The position numbers were made by a program, and so were the translations under genes. Positions 32,002 through 41,264 of a stretch of 64,000 bases of DNA are shown here, piece by piece; position 1 is the stretch's first letter; the number at the start of each line of letters is the position of its first letter. The notes beneath the pieces are model-generated. The model made no database searches. It had not been told where the DNA came from and worked only from the letters and a program-made list of their open reading frames with translations. This stretch comes from Gemmatimonadaceae bacterium (GTDB lineage Bacteria > Gemmatimonadota > Gemmatimonadetes > Gemmatimonadales > Gemmatimonadaceae). The stretch is from contig JAHBVS010000001.1 in assembly GCA_019637445.1 (NCBI GenBank), positions 2,202,014 through 2,266,013 on the forward strand. Reading direction: 5' to 3'.

Positions 32002-34170
32002 GTGGCGCGGATGGCCCATTGGCGTCTCGTCGCGGCGGCCGTTGTCGGCGCGGCCGTGGTCGGCGGCATCTCCTGCAGCGACGGCGCGATCACGCGACCA
32101 CAGCCGGGCGAGGAGCCCGTAGCGGACCTGCAGCTAGGCGCCAGCCTGCAGGGCACGGTTCCGGCGACGGGCACGGTGCGCGTCCTGCTCGAGGCACCCG
32201 AAGGCCGCGCGATTCGCCTTGCCCTCCAAGGCACTGGCGGCTCAAGCGCCGACACCGTCCTTGCCGTTGTGCGTACCGGTGCGTCGGGGATTGAACTTGC
32301 CCGCGTCTCGAGCGACGGAGCCGCGCCATCGCCGACGCGCGACGCGACGCTGGTCGGGGCGATGGCGGTGGCCACGCTACTGGAGGTCGAGCTCTCGCGC
32401 GCTGCAGGCAGCGGTTCGCTGGCGTTCACACTGACGGCAGAAGCGCTCACCACGCGCCCGGAAGCGGCATCGGATACGCTGCGTCTCGATGTCGCCACTG
32501 TCGAGGCGATGGACGATGCCTTTGACGTCGACCACTTCGTGCTTGACGTCATGGCGAATCAGCGTGTCGTGCTGTTCATGGCAATGGCCGGCGCCACCCC
32601 GTCGACGCAGGTCCTGCTGCGCGCAACCTCGGCAGTGACCGCGCCCCTCAGCAGCTTCCAGTCGGCGCCGAACTACCCGCAGTATTCCCGCTCGCTGGTC
32701 CTGGAACCCACGGCAAGCACGCGCTTCACCGTCGCGGTCAGTCGGCTGGAGCCGATATCCGGATGGTCGGGCGGGACCTACACCCTGCTACCCCTACTCG
32801 TGCCCCGGACGCCGGAGTTGGCGGCGGAGCGGCTGACGCTCGATGTGCCCGTCGTTGAGCAGGTGGATGAAGTGGGCGACGTGGATGAGTTCCGCGTCGC
32901 GGTGCTGGCGGGCGGCGGCGTGCGCGCACGGGTCGTGCCGGATGCGGTGCCGAACCAGCCACTCACGCTCACGGTGCAGCTGCCTGGTGTGGCTCCCACG
33001 GAGGTCCCGATTTCCGGCACGACGATTCTGGAGTCGCAGACCCCGGCGCTGCAGGAGGGCGACGCCATCATCCGCGTTCACGCGCCGACCACGGGCGACC
33101 GCGACGGCTTACGCGTCGGGTACGAGCTCACCCTCTTGAGGCCCGCGACGGAACCCGAGAACGTCCCATCGGAGCTCACCCACGGTGTGACGGTCACGGC
33201 TGAGAGCATCGACTTTCCCGGCGACGTCGACGATTTCCGAATCTCGGTTCCGGAGGGCAAGTATCTGGCGCTCCGGACCAGCGCATCGACGAGCATCACG
33301 GTGCTGGGCTCGGACCTTGGCCTTGGCGTGCCGCATCTGACGGAGCTCGGTGCGCCGGGACCTGATGGGTTCCGGTCGTCGATCCATCCAGCGCCCGCGT
33401 CGGAGCGTGGAGCCCTCGCGCTTCGCGTGCGATCGCTCGACGGCACCACGCCCAGCTACGCCCTGACTGCCTGGATCGTGGACTCGACGCCCGAATGGGT
33501 GTCTCCCGACCTGCCGCTGAATACCTGGGTGACGGGTGAGCGGCTCGATGCGCCGGGGGATCTCGACGTATTTCGGCTGCCGGCGCAATCCAAGGCGACG
33601 CAGGTGCTGGTGGGGCTGGAGGCGGACTCCGGCTCCGTGGGCACGGTGGTCTACACCGTCGGGGATTGGCAGAACGCGGTGGGACTCGAGGGATACGCCA
33701 CCGTGCTCTTCGACCGCGCCGTACCCGCGGACAGCGTGCTGCCCGTGCGACTGCACGGCCGGATCTTCTCGCCTGCGGCGGCGCCTGCCCCCGGCGGCTA
33801 CCGCGTGATTGCCGTCTCGATCGATTCGATGCCGGAGCTGGTTCCCACCCAACTCGCCATCGGCGACTCCATCAATGAGACGCTGACACCCTACGACGTC
33901 GATAGGTTCCGCGTCGATGCGCCGCCTGGCACCACGTTCCGCGTCTCGTACCGCGGTCCGCCGTCGGGCGACCTCTGCGTCGCGGACGACGATCCACCGC
34001 TGATTGTGCGCTCGGCGGCCGGCGAGACGCGCGAGATCGCATGGTCCGGTGATCAGATCGTCGTGGAAGTACTTGTTCACGATTTCGTCGAGATCGTGGT
34101 GACCGGCCGTCGTGATCGGCCATCCTGCGACATCGGTATGTATTCGCTTTCCATCACCAGCCTCCCATGA
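32002..34170 (+). CDS. Lipoprotein with repeated PPC-like beta domains
   Basis: A 722-residue predicted lipoprotein. The GTG at 32002 is favoured over ATG 32011 because a GGAG site lies 6 bases upstream of it. A hydrophobic stretch ends in the lipobox AAVVGGISC. The rest is built from about six repeats of 110-120 residues, each with a start like 'LDVPVVEQVDE' and a motif D-x-D-x-F-R-V: DAFDVDHFVLDV, VGDVDEFRVAV, PGDVDDFRISV, PGDLDVFRLPA and YDVDRFRVDAP. This is the pattern of bacterial pre-peptidase C-terminal (PPC) domains, which usually decorate secreted peptidases, yet no enzyme domain is present. It is likely a surface or periplasmic binding protein. Stop overlaps the next start. Confidence 0.65.
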   Translation: MARMAHWRLVAAAVVGAAVVGGISCSDGAITRPQPGEEPVADLQLGASLQGTVPATGTVRVLLEAPEGRAIRLALQGTGGSSADTVLAVVRTGASGIELARVSSDGAAPSPTRDATLVGAMAVATLLEVELSRAAGSGSLAFTLTAEALTTRPEAASDTLRLDVATVEAMDDAFDVDHFVLDVMANQRVVLFMAMAGATPSTQVLLRATSAVTAPLSSFQSAPNYPQYSRSLVLEPTASTRFTVAVSRLEPISGWSGGTYTLLPLLVPRTPELAAERLTLDVPVVEQVDEVGDVDEFRVAVLAGGGVRARVVPDAVPNQPLTLTVQLPGVAPTEVPISGTTILESQTPALQEGDAIIRVHAPTTGDRDGLRVGYELTLLRPATEPENVPSELTHGVTVTAESIDFPGDVDDFRISVPEGKYLALRTSASTSITVLGSDLGLGVPHLTELGAPGPDGFRSSIHPAPASERGALALRVRSLDGTTPSYALTAWIVDSTPEWVSPDLPLNTWVTGERLDAPGDLDVFRLPAQSKATQVLVGLEADSGSVGTVVYTVGDWQNAVGLEGYATVLFDRAVPADSVLPVRLHGRIFSPAAAPAPGGYRVIAVSIDSMPELVPTQLAIGDSINETLTPYDVDRFRVDAPPGTTFRVSYRGPPSGDLCVADDDPPLIVRSAAGETREIAWSGDQIVVEVLVHDFVEIVVTGRRDRPSCDIGMYSLSITSLP

Positions 34171-35714
34171 TGACGCGTTCGCTGCTCGTCTCCCTGTGCC
34201 TGCTCGTCGCCGTGGGCCTGAGAGCCCAGGCACCCACGACTGGAGCCCCACCGCGCCCGCCCATCGAGCCTCCGTCCTCAATCAGTTGGGACAGCCGCGA
34301 TGCCGGCTTCGCTGCCTACCGCGCCGCTGGCGCTGGTGGCGTGGTTGCCGCGCCGTTCCTGCACGAGGGGAAGCAGTACCTGGCCCTCGTCCAGTCTGCC
34401 GTGTCGCGCGGACGTCCTGGCTTCGCAGATTCACTCCTCAAGGCGCTCGAGCGATGCAGTGAGCGCCTTCGGTTGGACGCGCCGTACCTCGCGCGCGCTG
34501 TCGAAGGGCGGGCCTTCCAGTCCTTCGAGCAGGCGACGGCTGGCCAACCCCTGGTGTCCATCACCATCGTCCCGGTGCCGACGCGGCGCAGCGGCTGCAT
34601 CGAGAAGAAGAGCGAACGCCTCGTGGTCGAGGCGGGCCTCATCACCTCGATGGACACGCTGGGGCTGGCCTCTCAGGACGCCAAGAGCGTGGAGGTCTTT
34701 GTCGGCAGCACGAGAGTGGAGCCGGCGCTCGTCGGCAGCGCCGCGATCACGCGCCTGGCGCCGGCCTACGTGGATCAGGACGGCCTCTTCGCCCTTCGTG
34801 TGTACCTCTCCGCCGAGAACCTCGCGCCGCGCGACAGCACGCCGCCCGTGCTCTCGCTCAAGGTCTACAACGCCGAGCACGACGTTCCCGAGGTGATTGC
34901 GTTCAAGGAAGAACTGACGGACCTGCTGCGGAGGGAGCTGCTTGCCTGGCGCGCCCAGCGCTTGGCCACCGCTACCGGCAGAACGGGATTCGCGGTCGCG
35001 TTGCCGCCGCCGGAGAACGTGGCGCTGCGGGAATCGCGCAGCAGCTTCGAGGCCGGCGCCTATTCGGATGCCACCGCCCAAGCCGTTGCCCGGCTGGCTG
35101 GGCGTCGCCTGTCCTCGGCCGACCGTGTCACCAGCGGGTTGCAGGTCGGCCTCACTTTCGCGGAGCTGGGCGACGAAGCTGCGGCGAGCATGGCACTGCG
35201 GAAAGTCATGGAGGAAGAGCCCTGCCTGGCTCTTCCGGCGGGCGCACCGAGCACCACGAAGCGGCTGATGGAGGAGGTGCGGCCGCCGGCGCGCTGCGAG
35301 CCCTGGCCCCTTGGCGAGGTGGCTGTCCTTGGACTGGTCCCGGGCCGTGCGCACCGGCGACTGCGTGCCGACTATTCCGGCTCCGGCGTGATGCCGGCCG
35401 CGCTCGTGCTTGGCACCGCAATCGGTTCCGTGGCGCTCCACCTCAATGCGGATCGGCTGCGCAAGGAATACGAGGCCGTGGTGGGCGATCCGTCCGCCGA
35501 GTTCGAGACGGCCCGCAGCGCACACGAGCTGGCCAACGTCGTGGGAGTCGCCACCTACGTGGTCTGGGGCGCGACGATTGCGCACGCGCTGTGGCAGGAG
35601 TCGCGCTACGCCAAGCGAATCGCGTCGATGCAAGTCTATGCCAGCGATGCACAGCGGCGCGTCAGCGTCGGCGTCGCTCCCCGCGGCCTCGGCTTTTCCA
35701 TCTCCTTCTTCTAG
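34167..35714 (+). CDS. Secreted protein of unknown function with C-terminal membrane helices
   Basis: A 515-residue protein starting MMTRSLLVSLCLLVAVGLRA, a signal peptide. I do not recognise the family. The first half (about 30-290) is mixed alpha/beta with two Cys. A helical, TPR-like segment around 300-390 contains SSFEAGAYSDATAQAVARL. Two hydrophobic helices near 408-425 and 458-475 (MPAALVLGTAIGSVALHLNA, NVVGVATYVVWGATIAHALW) come before a beta-like tail ending SVGVAPRGLGFSISFF. That layout resembles secreted proteins that carry a C-terminal DUF5683-like region, but this is uncertain. Its ATG overlaps the lipoprotein stop, and the next gene follows after 8 bases. Confidence 0.6.
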   Translation: MMTRSLLVSLCLLVAVGLRAQAPTTGAPPRPPIEPPSSISWDSRDAGFAAYRAAGAGGVVAAPFLHEGKQYLALVQSAVSRGRPGFADSLLKALERCSERLRLDAPYLARAVEGRAFQSFEQATAGQPLVSITIVPVPTRRSGCIEKKSERLVVEAGLITSMDTLGLASQDAKSVEVFVGSTRVEPALVGSAAITRLAPAYVDQDGLFALRVYLSAENLAPRDSTPPVLSLKVYNAEHDVPEVIAFKEELTDLLRRELLAWRAQRLATATGRTGFAVALPPPENVALRESRSSFEAGAYSDATAQAVARLAGRRLSSADRVTSGLQVGLTFAELGDEAAASMALRKVMEEEPCLALPAGAPSTTKRLMEEVRPPARCEPWPLGEVAVLGLVPGRAHRRLRADYSGSGVMPAALVLGTAIGSVALHLNADRLRKEYEAVVGDPSAEFETARSAHELANVVGVATYVVWGATIAHALWQESRYAKRIASMQVYASDAQRRVSVGVAPRGLGFSISFF

Positions 35715-35722
35715 CCGCACCC

Positions 35723-36415
35723 ATGCGATTTCCAGTCCTTGCCGTCGTCGCCAGCACCGGGCTTCTCGCCTCCTGTATCGAACCGCCCCTCGAGCCGAGC
35801 AACTACTTCGATTCGGCGTCCGGCAGCAAATTCGAGATTGTCAGCTCGCCGGACACGATCGATGCGGCCCTGCAGACGTTCAGCATCGTCATCCGGAGCC
35901 GTCCGCAACCGCCTGAGGGCGCCATCATCGTCTGGGAGACACTATCGGCGCCCGTGCTCATCAAGTTCGGCCAGTACGGCCTGGTGCCGGAGGCGGAAGG
36001 CGAGTTCCGTACGACGACAGCGGTCGGGTTGATCCCGACCGTGGCGACCTGGCGCGCATACATCTCAAACGCTCCGTATGCCCCGAGCATCACCGGGACC
36101 GTGGTGTTGCGCCAGCGCCCGGTGTCGGCGACGCTGAGCTGCGAACGAACGCCTGGCTGCCAGGCGCTGAGTGGATTGGGGAACACGACCTCGCTGGCCT
36201 TCACGCTGCGCGATCCGCTCTCCAACCCCGTCAATCTGCCGGGCGGAAGCTTCCGCTTCGGAACTGTCACGTCGCGCAACCCGGCCATCGCGTCCGTGGA
36301 TGGCCGACCCGGGCCGTCCTTGGTCACGATTCGCGCGCAGGCCGCCGGGAGTACCTGGATTGTCTTGGCTGGCGAAGGCGTCGCCGACTCGATGCAGGTC
36401 ACGGTGACGCCGTAG
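35723..36415 (+). CDS. Lipoprotein of unknown function with Ig-like C-terminus
   Basis: A 230-residue predicted lipoprotein: MRFPVLAVVASTGLLASC has a lipobox at C18. The mature part is beta-rich. The C-terminal portion SRNPAIASVDGRPGPSLVTI followed by AAGSTWIVLAGEGVADSMQV reads like a bacterial Ig-like (Big_2) domain, as in adhesins and in the kinase encoded at 51215. Two Cys in LSCERTPGCQALSG may form a disulfide. It ends a three-gene operon of exported proteins and is followed by a strong terminator. Upstream in-frame codons overlap the preceding gene, so ATG 35723 is chosen. Confidence 0.65.
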   Translation: MRFPVLAVVASTGLLASCIEPPLEPSNYFDSASGSKFEIVSSPDTIDAALQTFSIVIRSRPQPPEGAIIVWETLSAPVLIKFGQYGLVPEAEGEFRTTTAVGLIPTVATWRAYISNAPYAPSITGTVVLRQRPVSATLSCERTPGCQALSGLGNTTSLAFTLRDPLSNPVNLPGGSFRFGTVTSRNPAIASVDGRPGPSLVTIRAQAAGSTWIVLAGEGVADSMQVTVTP

Positions 36416-36452
36416 CGAGGCCTCCGGACAGCACGAACATTTGCCTCGCCCC

Positions 36453-36490
36453 GTGGGGAGCCCCAACTTGTTGGGGCTCCCCACACTTTT
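36453..36490 (+). terminator. Rho-independent terminator after the lipoprotein operon
   Basis: A perfect 14-bp stem GTGGGGAGCCCCAA / TTGGGGCTCCCCAC (36453-36466 and 36471-36484) with a CTTG tetraloop is followed by ACACTTTTCT. It is the clearest intrinsic terminator in the window. It lies 22 bases upstream of the next ribosome site, so it separates the YIP1 operon from the lipoprotein operon. Confidence 0.9.
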
Positions 36491-36511
36491 CTCCCTCCTT
36501 CAGGAGCTGAG

Positions 36512-37240
36512 ATGACGGACGAAGCACCGGTCACCTCCCCGCCCGAGCAGGCCTCGTTGGTCGAGGATCTGATTGACATCTGGTTCACCCCGTCCAAGGT
36601 CTTCGCCCGGCGCGCCAATGGCGGCTACTGGGCACCGTTCTTTGTCGTCGCCGTGCTCATGTGTGCGCTGTACTTCGCGAGCATCGGCATGATGCAGGGC
36701 GTGTTCGATGCCCAGGTGGCGCTGGCCGTCTCACAGGCCATGGACAAGAACCCCAACCTGACGGCGGACCAACTCGACGGCATGCGATCGATGATGGAGG
36801 CCTCGATGAAGTACGGCGGCCTCGTCTTCATGCCGGTGATCCTGCTACTGCTGGGCCTCGTCGTGATGATCGCCGGCAAAGTGATGGGCGGCGAGATCAG
36901 CTTCGGCAAGGGCGTGATGATTGGATCGCTGGCCTATGTGCCGCGGGTGCTGGAGATGCTGCTCGTCTCGGTGCAGGGCCTGATCTTCGATACGGCCAGC
37001 TGGACGGGACGCTATCAGTTCTCCTGGGGTGTCGGGCGCTTCCTCGACCCGGAGATGCCGCAGGGCATCTACAACTTCGTCGGTCGCATTGACATCTTCA
37101 CCATATGGATCACGATCCTGATCGCAATCGGACTCGTGAGCGCGGCGAAGGTGGAGAAGTCGAAGGCCTACATGGGCGCGGGCCTCGTGTGGTTGCTGGG
37201 CTCGCTGCCGGCCGTCTGGCAGATCATCCAGGGCCAATGA
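36512..37240 (+). CDS. YIP1-family membrane protein
   Basis: A 242-residue protein with a cytoplasmic N-terminus (DLIDIWFTPSKVFARRANGG, typical of bacterial Yip1) and about five membrane helices: PFFVVAVLMCALYFASIGMM, LVFMPVILLLLGLVVMIAG, a helix in MIGSLAYVPRVLEMLLVSVQ, IWITILIAIGLVSAAK and MGAGLVWLLGSLPAVW. Bacterial YIP1 proteins have no defined role. The ATG at 36512 is preceded by an AGGAG site (7 bases or so upstream). ATGA overlap joins it to the MBL-fold gene. Confidence 0.85.
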   Translation: MTDEAPVTSPPEQASLVEDLIDIWFTPSKVFARRANGGYWAPFFVVAVLMCALYFASIGMMQGVFDAQVALAVSQAMDKNPNLTADQLDGMRSMMEASMKYGGLVFMPVILLLLGLVVMIAGKVMGGEISFGKGVMIGSLAYVPRVLEMLLVSVQGLIFDTASWTGRYQFSWGVGRFLDPEMPQGIYNFVGRIDIFTIWITILIAIGLVSAAKVEKSKAYMGAGLVWLLGSLPAVWQIIQGQ

Positions 37241-38292
37241 CGCCGGAACGGCCGCTCCGCGATCCACGGAGCGGCCGGTTCCGCAATGCGCTGCCCGTCC
37301 GGCAGCCAAATCCCTTTGCGGTGCTGCGCGCGCTGTTCACGGAGCGCTTCGTGACGGCGCCAGAGCAGCCAGTCCCCATCGAACGCCGTGCGCGGGCCGA
37401 CTTCGCCGTCGCGCCCGCACACGGCGTTCGCGTCACCTGGCTGGGGCACGCCACGCTGCTCATCGAAGTCGAAGGCGTGCGGGTACTCACGGATCCCGTG
37501 TGGGCCGAGCGCGCCTCAATCAGTCAAGCCTTCGGGCCACGACGATTCTTTCCGCCGCCGCTTGCGCTTGATGCGTTGCCTGCGCTCGACGCGGTGCTGC
37601 TCACGCACGACCACTACGACCACCTCGACAAGGCGACCATCCGAACCCTCGCGTCGCGCGGCCTGCCGTTCATCGCGCCGACAGGAATGACGGCGCTGCT
37701 CGCCGGCTGGGGTGTGCCCGAGGCGCAGGTCACCGAACGTTCGTGGTGGGAGCAGGTGCAGTTGCAGCACGTGACGGTGACACTCACCCCGGCCCGCCAC
37801 TTCAGCGGTCGGTCGGCGCTGTTCACGGATCGCGACCGCAGGCTCTGGTGCGGCTATGCGCTCACGGGCCGCGAGCGCCGAGTCTACTATGCCGGCGACA
37901 GCTCCCTGGCGCCGGAGTTCGCAGTCGTCGGCGAGCGCCTTGGCCCGTTTGACATCTCGATGTTCGAGATCGGCGCCTACAGCCATCTCTGGCGCGACGT
38001 GCACATGGGCCCGGAGCAGGCGGTGCGGGCGCATCGAATGTCCCGCGGCGGCCTGATGCTGCCCATCCACTGGGGGACCTTCGACCTCGCGCTGCACGGA
38101 TGGACGGAACCCGCCGAGCGGGTGATGGCCGCCGCGGAGCGTGAAGGCGTGTCCCTCGCGATGCCGAGACCCGGCGCAATGGTCGACCCGCTGCTGCCGC
38201 CGCCACTGGAACGCTGGTGGCCCACGCTGCCCTGGCGCAGCGCCGAGGAGTATCCGGTGGTCTCGTCGGGTGTCGAGGGCCTGTTCCCCTAG
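37237..38292 (+). CDS. Metallo-beta-lactamase-fold hydrolase, NAPE-PLD-like
   Basis: A 351-residue cytoplasmic protein. VTWLGHATLLIEVEGVRVLT and DPVWAERAS followed by LLTHDHYDHLDKAT (the HxHxDH zinc motif), TPARHFSGRS, YYAGDSSLAP and MLPIHWGTFDLALHGWTEPA are the motifs of the N-acyl-phosphatidylethanolamine phospholipase D-like branch (also called UlaG-like). The substrate here is probably a phospholipid or phosphodiester, but cannot be fixed. The ATG at 37237 overlaps the stop of the YIP1 gene, suggesting both work at the membrane. Confidence 0.85.
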   Translation: MTPERPLRDPRSGRFRNALPVRQPNPFAVLRALFTERFVTAPEQPVPIERRARADFAVAPAHGVRVTWLGHATLLIEVEGVRVLTDPVWAERASISQAFGPRRFFPPPLALDALPALDAVLLTHDHYDHLDKATIRTLASRGLPFIAPTGMTALLAGWGVPEAQVTERSWWEQVQLQHVTVTLTPARHFSGRSALFTDRDRRLWCGYALTGRERRVYYAGDSSLAPEFAVVGERLGPFDISMFEIGAYSHLWRDVHMGPEQAVRAHRMSRGGLMLPIHWGTFDLALHGWTEPAERVMAAAEREGVSLAMPRPGAMVDPLLPPPLERWWPTLPWRSAEEYPVVSSGVEGLFP

Positions 38293-38358
38293 CGAACCGC
38301 CAAGCGCTCACCGGAAGCCGCTGTAGATTCCGCGTACCGTCTTCCCCTCGAGCGTTTC

Positions 38359-39735
38359 GTGCACGACCTGACCACGGGGTCCATCCCCAAGCACATCATC
38401 CGCATGGCCGTCCCGATGGCCATCGGGATGGTGTTCCAGACGCTGTATTACCTCGTCGACCTGTACTTCGTCGGCCGCCTCGGCGACGTGGCCCTCGCCG
38501 GCGTCAGCGCCGCGGGCAACCTGCAGTTCATTGTCATGGCGCTGACGCAGGTGCTCGGCATCGGCACGATGGTGCCGATCGCGCACGCGGCGGGCCGCAA
38601 GGACCGTGCGGATGCCAACCTGATCTTCAACCAGAGCCTCACACTCTCGGCGATCGCCTTCGCCGCCGTGATGATCAGCGGCTGGTTGTTCGCCGACCGC
38701 TATCTGATGACGCTCGCCGCGGACGCGCCCACGCAGCAGGCGGGACGCGACTATATGGTCTGGTTCCTTCCGGCGATGGGCCTGCAGTTCGCGCTGATCT
38801 CCATCGGCTCGGCGCTGCGCGGCACGGGCATCACCAAGCCGACGATGATCGTGCAGGTGCTGACGGTGGTGCTCAACGCGATTCTCTCACCGATCCTGAT
38901 TGCGGGCTGGGGCACCGGCCGGCCGCTCGGCGTGTTGGGTGCCTCGCTGGCGACGGCCATCTCCGTGCTCGTCGCGGTGGTGGTGCTACTCTGGTACTTC
39001 GTGCGCCTCGAGCACTACGTGGCGCTGGACCGAACGCAGCTCAAGCCGCACCTGCCGACTTGGGGCCGGATGATGCGCATCGGTGTGCCGGCGGGCGGTG
39101 AGTTCCTGTTGCTGTTCTTCTCGATCGGCATCAACTACTACTTGATCCGCAACTTCGGCTCGGCCGCGCAGGCGGGCTTCGGCGTGGGACAGCGGATGAT
39201 GCAGGCGATCTTCCTGCCGGTGATGGCAGTGGCGTTTGCGGCGGCGCCGATCGCGGGGCAAAACCTCGCGGCCGGACTGCCGGACCGTGTGCGCCAGACC
39301 TTCTTCGAGGCCATCAAGATTGGCACCGTGTTGATGGCGCTGGCCACGGGCTTCGCGCACTGGCGTCCGGAGTGGCTCGCCTCGCCGTTCACGGATGATC
39401 CGGAAGTGATTCGCGTGGCCGCGCTGTTCCTGCGTATCATCTCGTGGAACTTCGTGGCCTCGGGCATCATCTTCACCTGCTCGGGCATGTTCCAGGCGAT
39501 GGGCAACACCGTGCCCACCGTGATCTCCAGCGGCGTGCGCCTCGGCGTGTTCGCCGCCGGTGCCTTCTGGGTGGCGAGCCTGCCCGGATTCAAGCTTGAG
39601 TGGCTCTGGTACTCGAGCGTCGTGGCCACGTCGCTGCATTGCCTGTTCAACGTGTGGCTGCTGCAGATCGAGGCGTCGCGTCGGATGGCCGGCGGGTTGG
39701 CGCCCACCCCACAGGTCGCAACCCAGGAGAGCTGA
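38359..39735 (+). CDS. MATE-family efflux transporter
   Basis: A 458-residue protein with 12 predicted helices in two similar halves. The first helix segment IIRMAVPMAIGMVFQTLYYL with VDLYFVGRLGDVALAGV and, in the second half, FGVGQRMMQAIFLPVMAVAF are typical MATE motifs. MATE proteins export drugs and cationic metabolites using Na+ or H+. The start is GTG (38359); a TAGATT -10-like box is at 38324-38329. No regulator is adjacent. The lipoprotein amidohydrolase follows after 2 bases. Confidence 0.93.
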   Translation: MHDLTTGSIPKHIIRMAVPMAIGMVFQTLYYLVDLYFVGRLGDVALAGVSAAGNLQFIVMALTQVLGIGTMVPIAHAAGRKDRADANLIFNQSLTLSAIAFAAVMISGWLFADRYLMTLAADAPTQQAGRDYMVWFLPAMGLQFALISIGSALRGTGITKPTMIVQVLTVVLNAILSPILIAGWGTGRPLGVLGASLATAISVLVAVVVLLWYFVRLEHYVALDRTQLKPHLPTWGRMMRIGVPAGGEFLLLFFSIGINYYLIRNFGSAAQAGFGVGQRMMQAIFLPVMAVAFAAAPIAGQNLAAGLPDRVRQTFFEAIKIGTVLMALATGFAHWRPEWLASPFTDDPEVIRVAALFLRIISWNFVASGIIFTCSGMFQAMGNTVPTVISSGVRLGVFAAGAFWVASLPGFKLEWLWYSSVVATSLHCLFNVWLLQIEASRRMAGGLAPTPQVATQES

Positions 39736-39737
39736 CG

Positions 39738-41264
39738 ATGGTTCGAACTCGCCCGCTGATCGCTTGTGTCCTGGCGCTCGGAGCCCTTGCCTGTCAGTCG
39801 GGCGATGCGCCCAGCGTCGAGCGCGTGGACATCCTGATTGCCAATGGCACGGTGATCACGATGGACTCGGGCCGCCGCGTGATCGAGGATGGTGCCGTGG
39901 CGATCCGTGGCACGCGCATCGTCGAGGTGGGCAGCACGGCCGACCTGCGCGCCAAGTACCGCGCCAACGAGACCATCGACGCCACGCGGAAGATCGTGAT
40001 GCCGGGACTCGTGGATGGCCACGGCCACGCCGGGCACGGCCTTGTGAAGACGATGGGCACGGACAACGGCGGTTGGTATCCAGCCACCGAGAAGATCTAC
40101 GCCAACGGCTCCACCGTGGACTTCTGGCGTGCGGACGCGCTGCTGACCGCGGTGGAGAAGCTCAAGTTCGGCGTCACGACCTCGCTCACATTGTTCGGCG
40201 GCGGCGACAACGTCCACCGCACGGACCAGGTGCGCTACGGCGAGGCCTACATGTCGGCGCTCGACACCGTTGGCCTGCGCTGGATCCTTGCCGTGGGGCC
40301 GCGACGGCCACCCTTCCCGAAGACCTTCACGCAGTGGGATGGTGGTGTGGCCACCGAGACCAGCGTGAGCTTCGAGCAGCAGATGGCGGTGTCGGACTCG
40401 CTGTTGACCAAATGGAACGCGAACCCCGACTCGCGCGTGAAGGCGGCGGTGGTGTTCCCGACGGTGACGGTCTCGCCGGCGCCGCCGCGTGGCGCCGAGT
40501 TGGAGGAGCTGAAGCGTGAGGCGGCAGCGGCTTTGGCACTGGCGCGCAAGCATGGCGCACTCTTTGCGCAGGACGGGCATACGCGCGGCACGGTCAAGTT
40601 CCAGCACGAGGTGCTGGGCATTTCCGGCCCGGACGTGATCTTCTCGCACGCCACGGAACTGACCAACGAGGAGATTCAGATCCTCGCGCGTACGAACACG
40701 CGGATCGCGCACAATCCAAGCGCGGTGTTTTCGATTCGCGGGCGCAATCCGACGACCGAGCTGATCGACGCCGGTGTCACCGTGATGCTCGGCTCGGACG
40801 GCGTGGCGCCCGACCGCAGCTACGACATGTTCCGCCACATGTTCCAGGCGATGCGCTACCATCGCTTCCATTTTCGCGATGCCTCCGTGCTGCCGGCGGG
40901 CAAGGTGCTGGAGATGGTGACGGTTGATGCGGCGCGCGCACTGGGCATGGAGGACGAGATCGGTTCGCTGGAGCCAGGCAAGCGCGCGGACGTGATCCTC
41001 ATTGATTGGTTCAAGCCCCATATGGTGCCGATGAACATGCCGCTGTACCGCGTGGCGTACTTCGCGAATGGCAATGATGTCGCGACGGTGCTGGTGGACG
41101 GCCGCGTGCTGATGCGCGACCGCGTGGTGCTCTCGGTGAACGAGGAGCGCGTGCTGACCTTCGCCGACCAGGAGGCTGCGGCGGCCATCACGCGCACGGG
41201 CCTCGAGGAACTGCTCGAGACGCCGGAAGGTTTCTGGGGCAGAACCCGTCTCCCTTCACCGTGA
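39738..41264 (+). CDS. Lipoprotein amidohydrolase (chlorohydrolase/cytosine-deaminase-like)
   Basis: A 508-residue exported amidohydrolase. The N-terminus MVRTRPLIACVLALGALACQ has a lipobox, unusual for a superfamily that is mostly cytoplasmic. The metal-site motif IVMPGLVDGHGHAGHGL, then AQDGHTRG, IFSHATELTNEEIQ and MLGSDGVAPDRSYD supply the His/Asp ligands. The tail GSLEPGKRADVILIDW and VLVDGRVLMRDRVVL are typical. It resembles deaminases/hydrolases of the MtaD/TrzA branch. The substrate is unknown, but a periplasmic lipoprotein form points to use of an imported nitrogenous compound. AGGAG at 39725-39729 supports ATG 39738. Overlaps the esterase by GTGA. Confidence 0.85.
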   Translation: MVRTRPLIACVLALGALACQSGDAPSVERVDILIANGTVITMDSGRRVIEDGAVAIRGTRIVEVGSTADLRAKYRANETIDATRKIVMPGLVDGHGHAGHGLVKTMGTDNGGWYPATEKIYANGSTVDFWRADALLTAVEKLKFGVTTSLTLFGGGDNVHRTDQVRYGEAYMSALDTVGLRWILAVGPRRPPFPKTFTQWDGGVATETSVSFEQQMAVSDSLLTKWNANPDSRVKAAVVFPTVTVSPAPPRGAELEELKREAAAALALARKHGALFAQDGHTRGTVKFQHEVLGISGPDVIFSHATELTNEEIQILARTNTRIAHNPSAVFSIRGRNPTTELIDAGVTVMLGSDGVAPDRSYDMFRHMFQAMRYHRFHFRDASVLPAGKVLEMVTVDAARALGMEDEIGSLEPGKRADVILIDWFKPHMVPMNMPLYRVAYFANGNDVATVLVDGRVLMRDRVVLSVNEERVLTFADQEAAAAITRTGLEELLETPEGFWGRTRLPSP

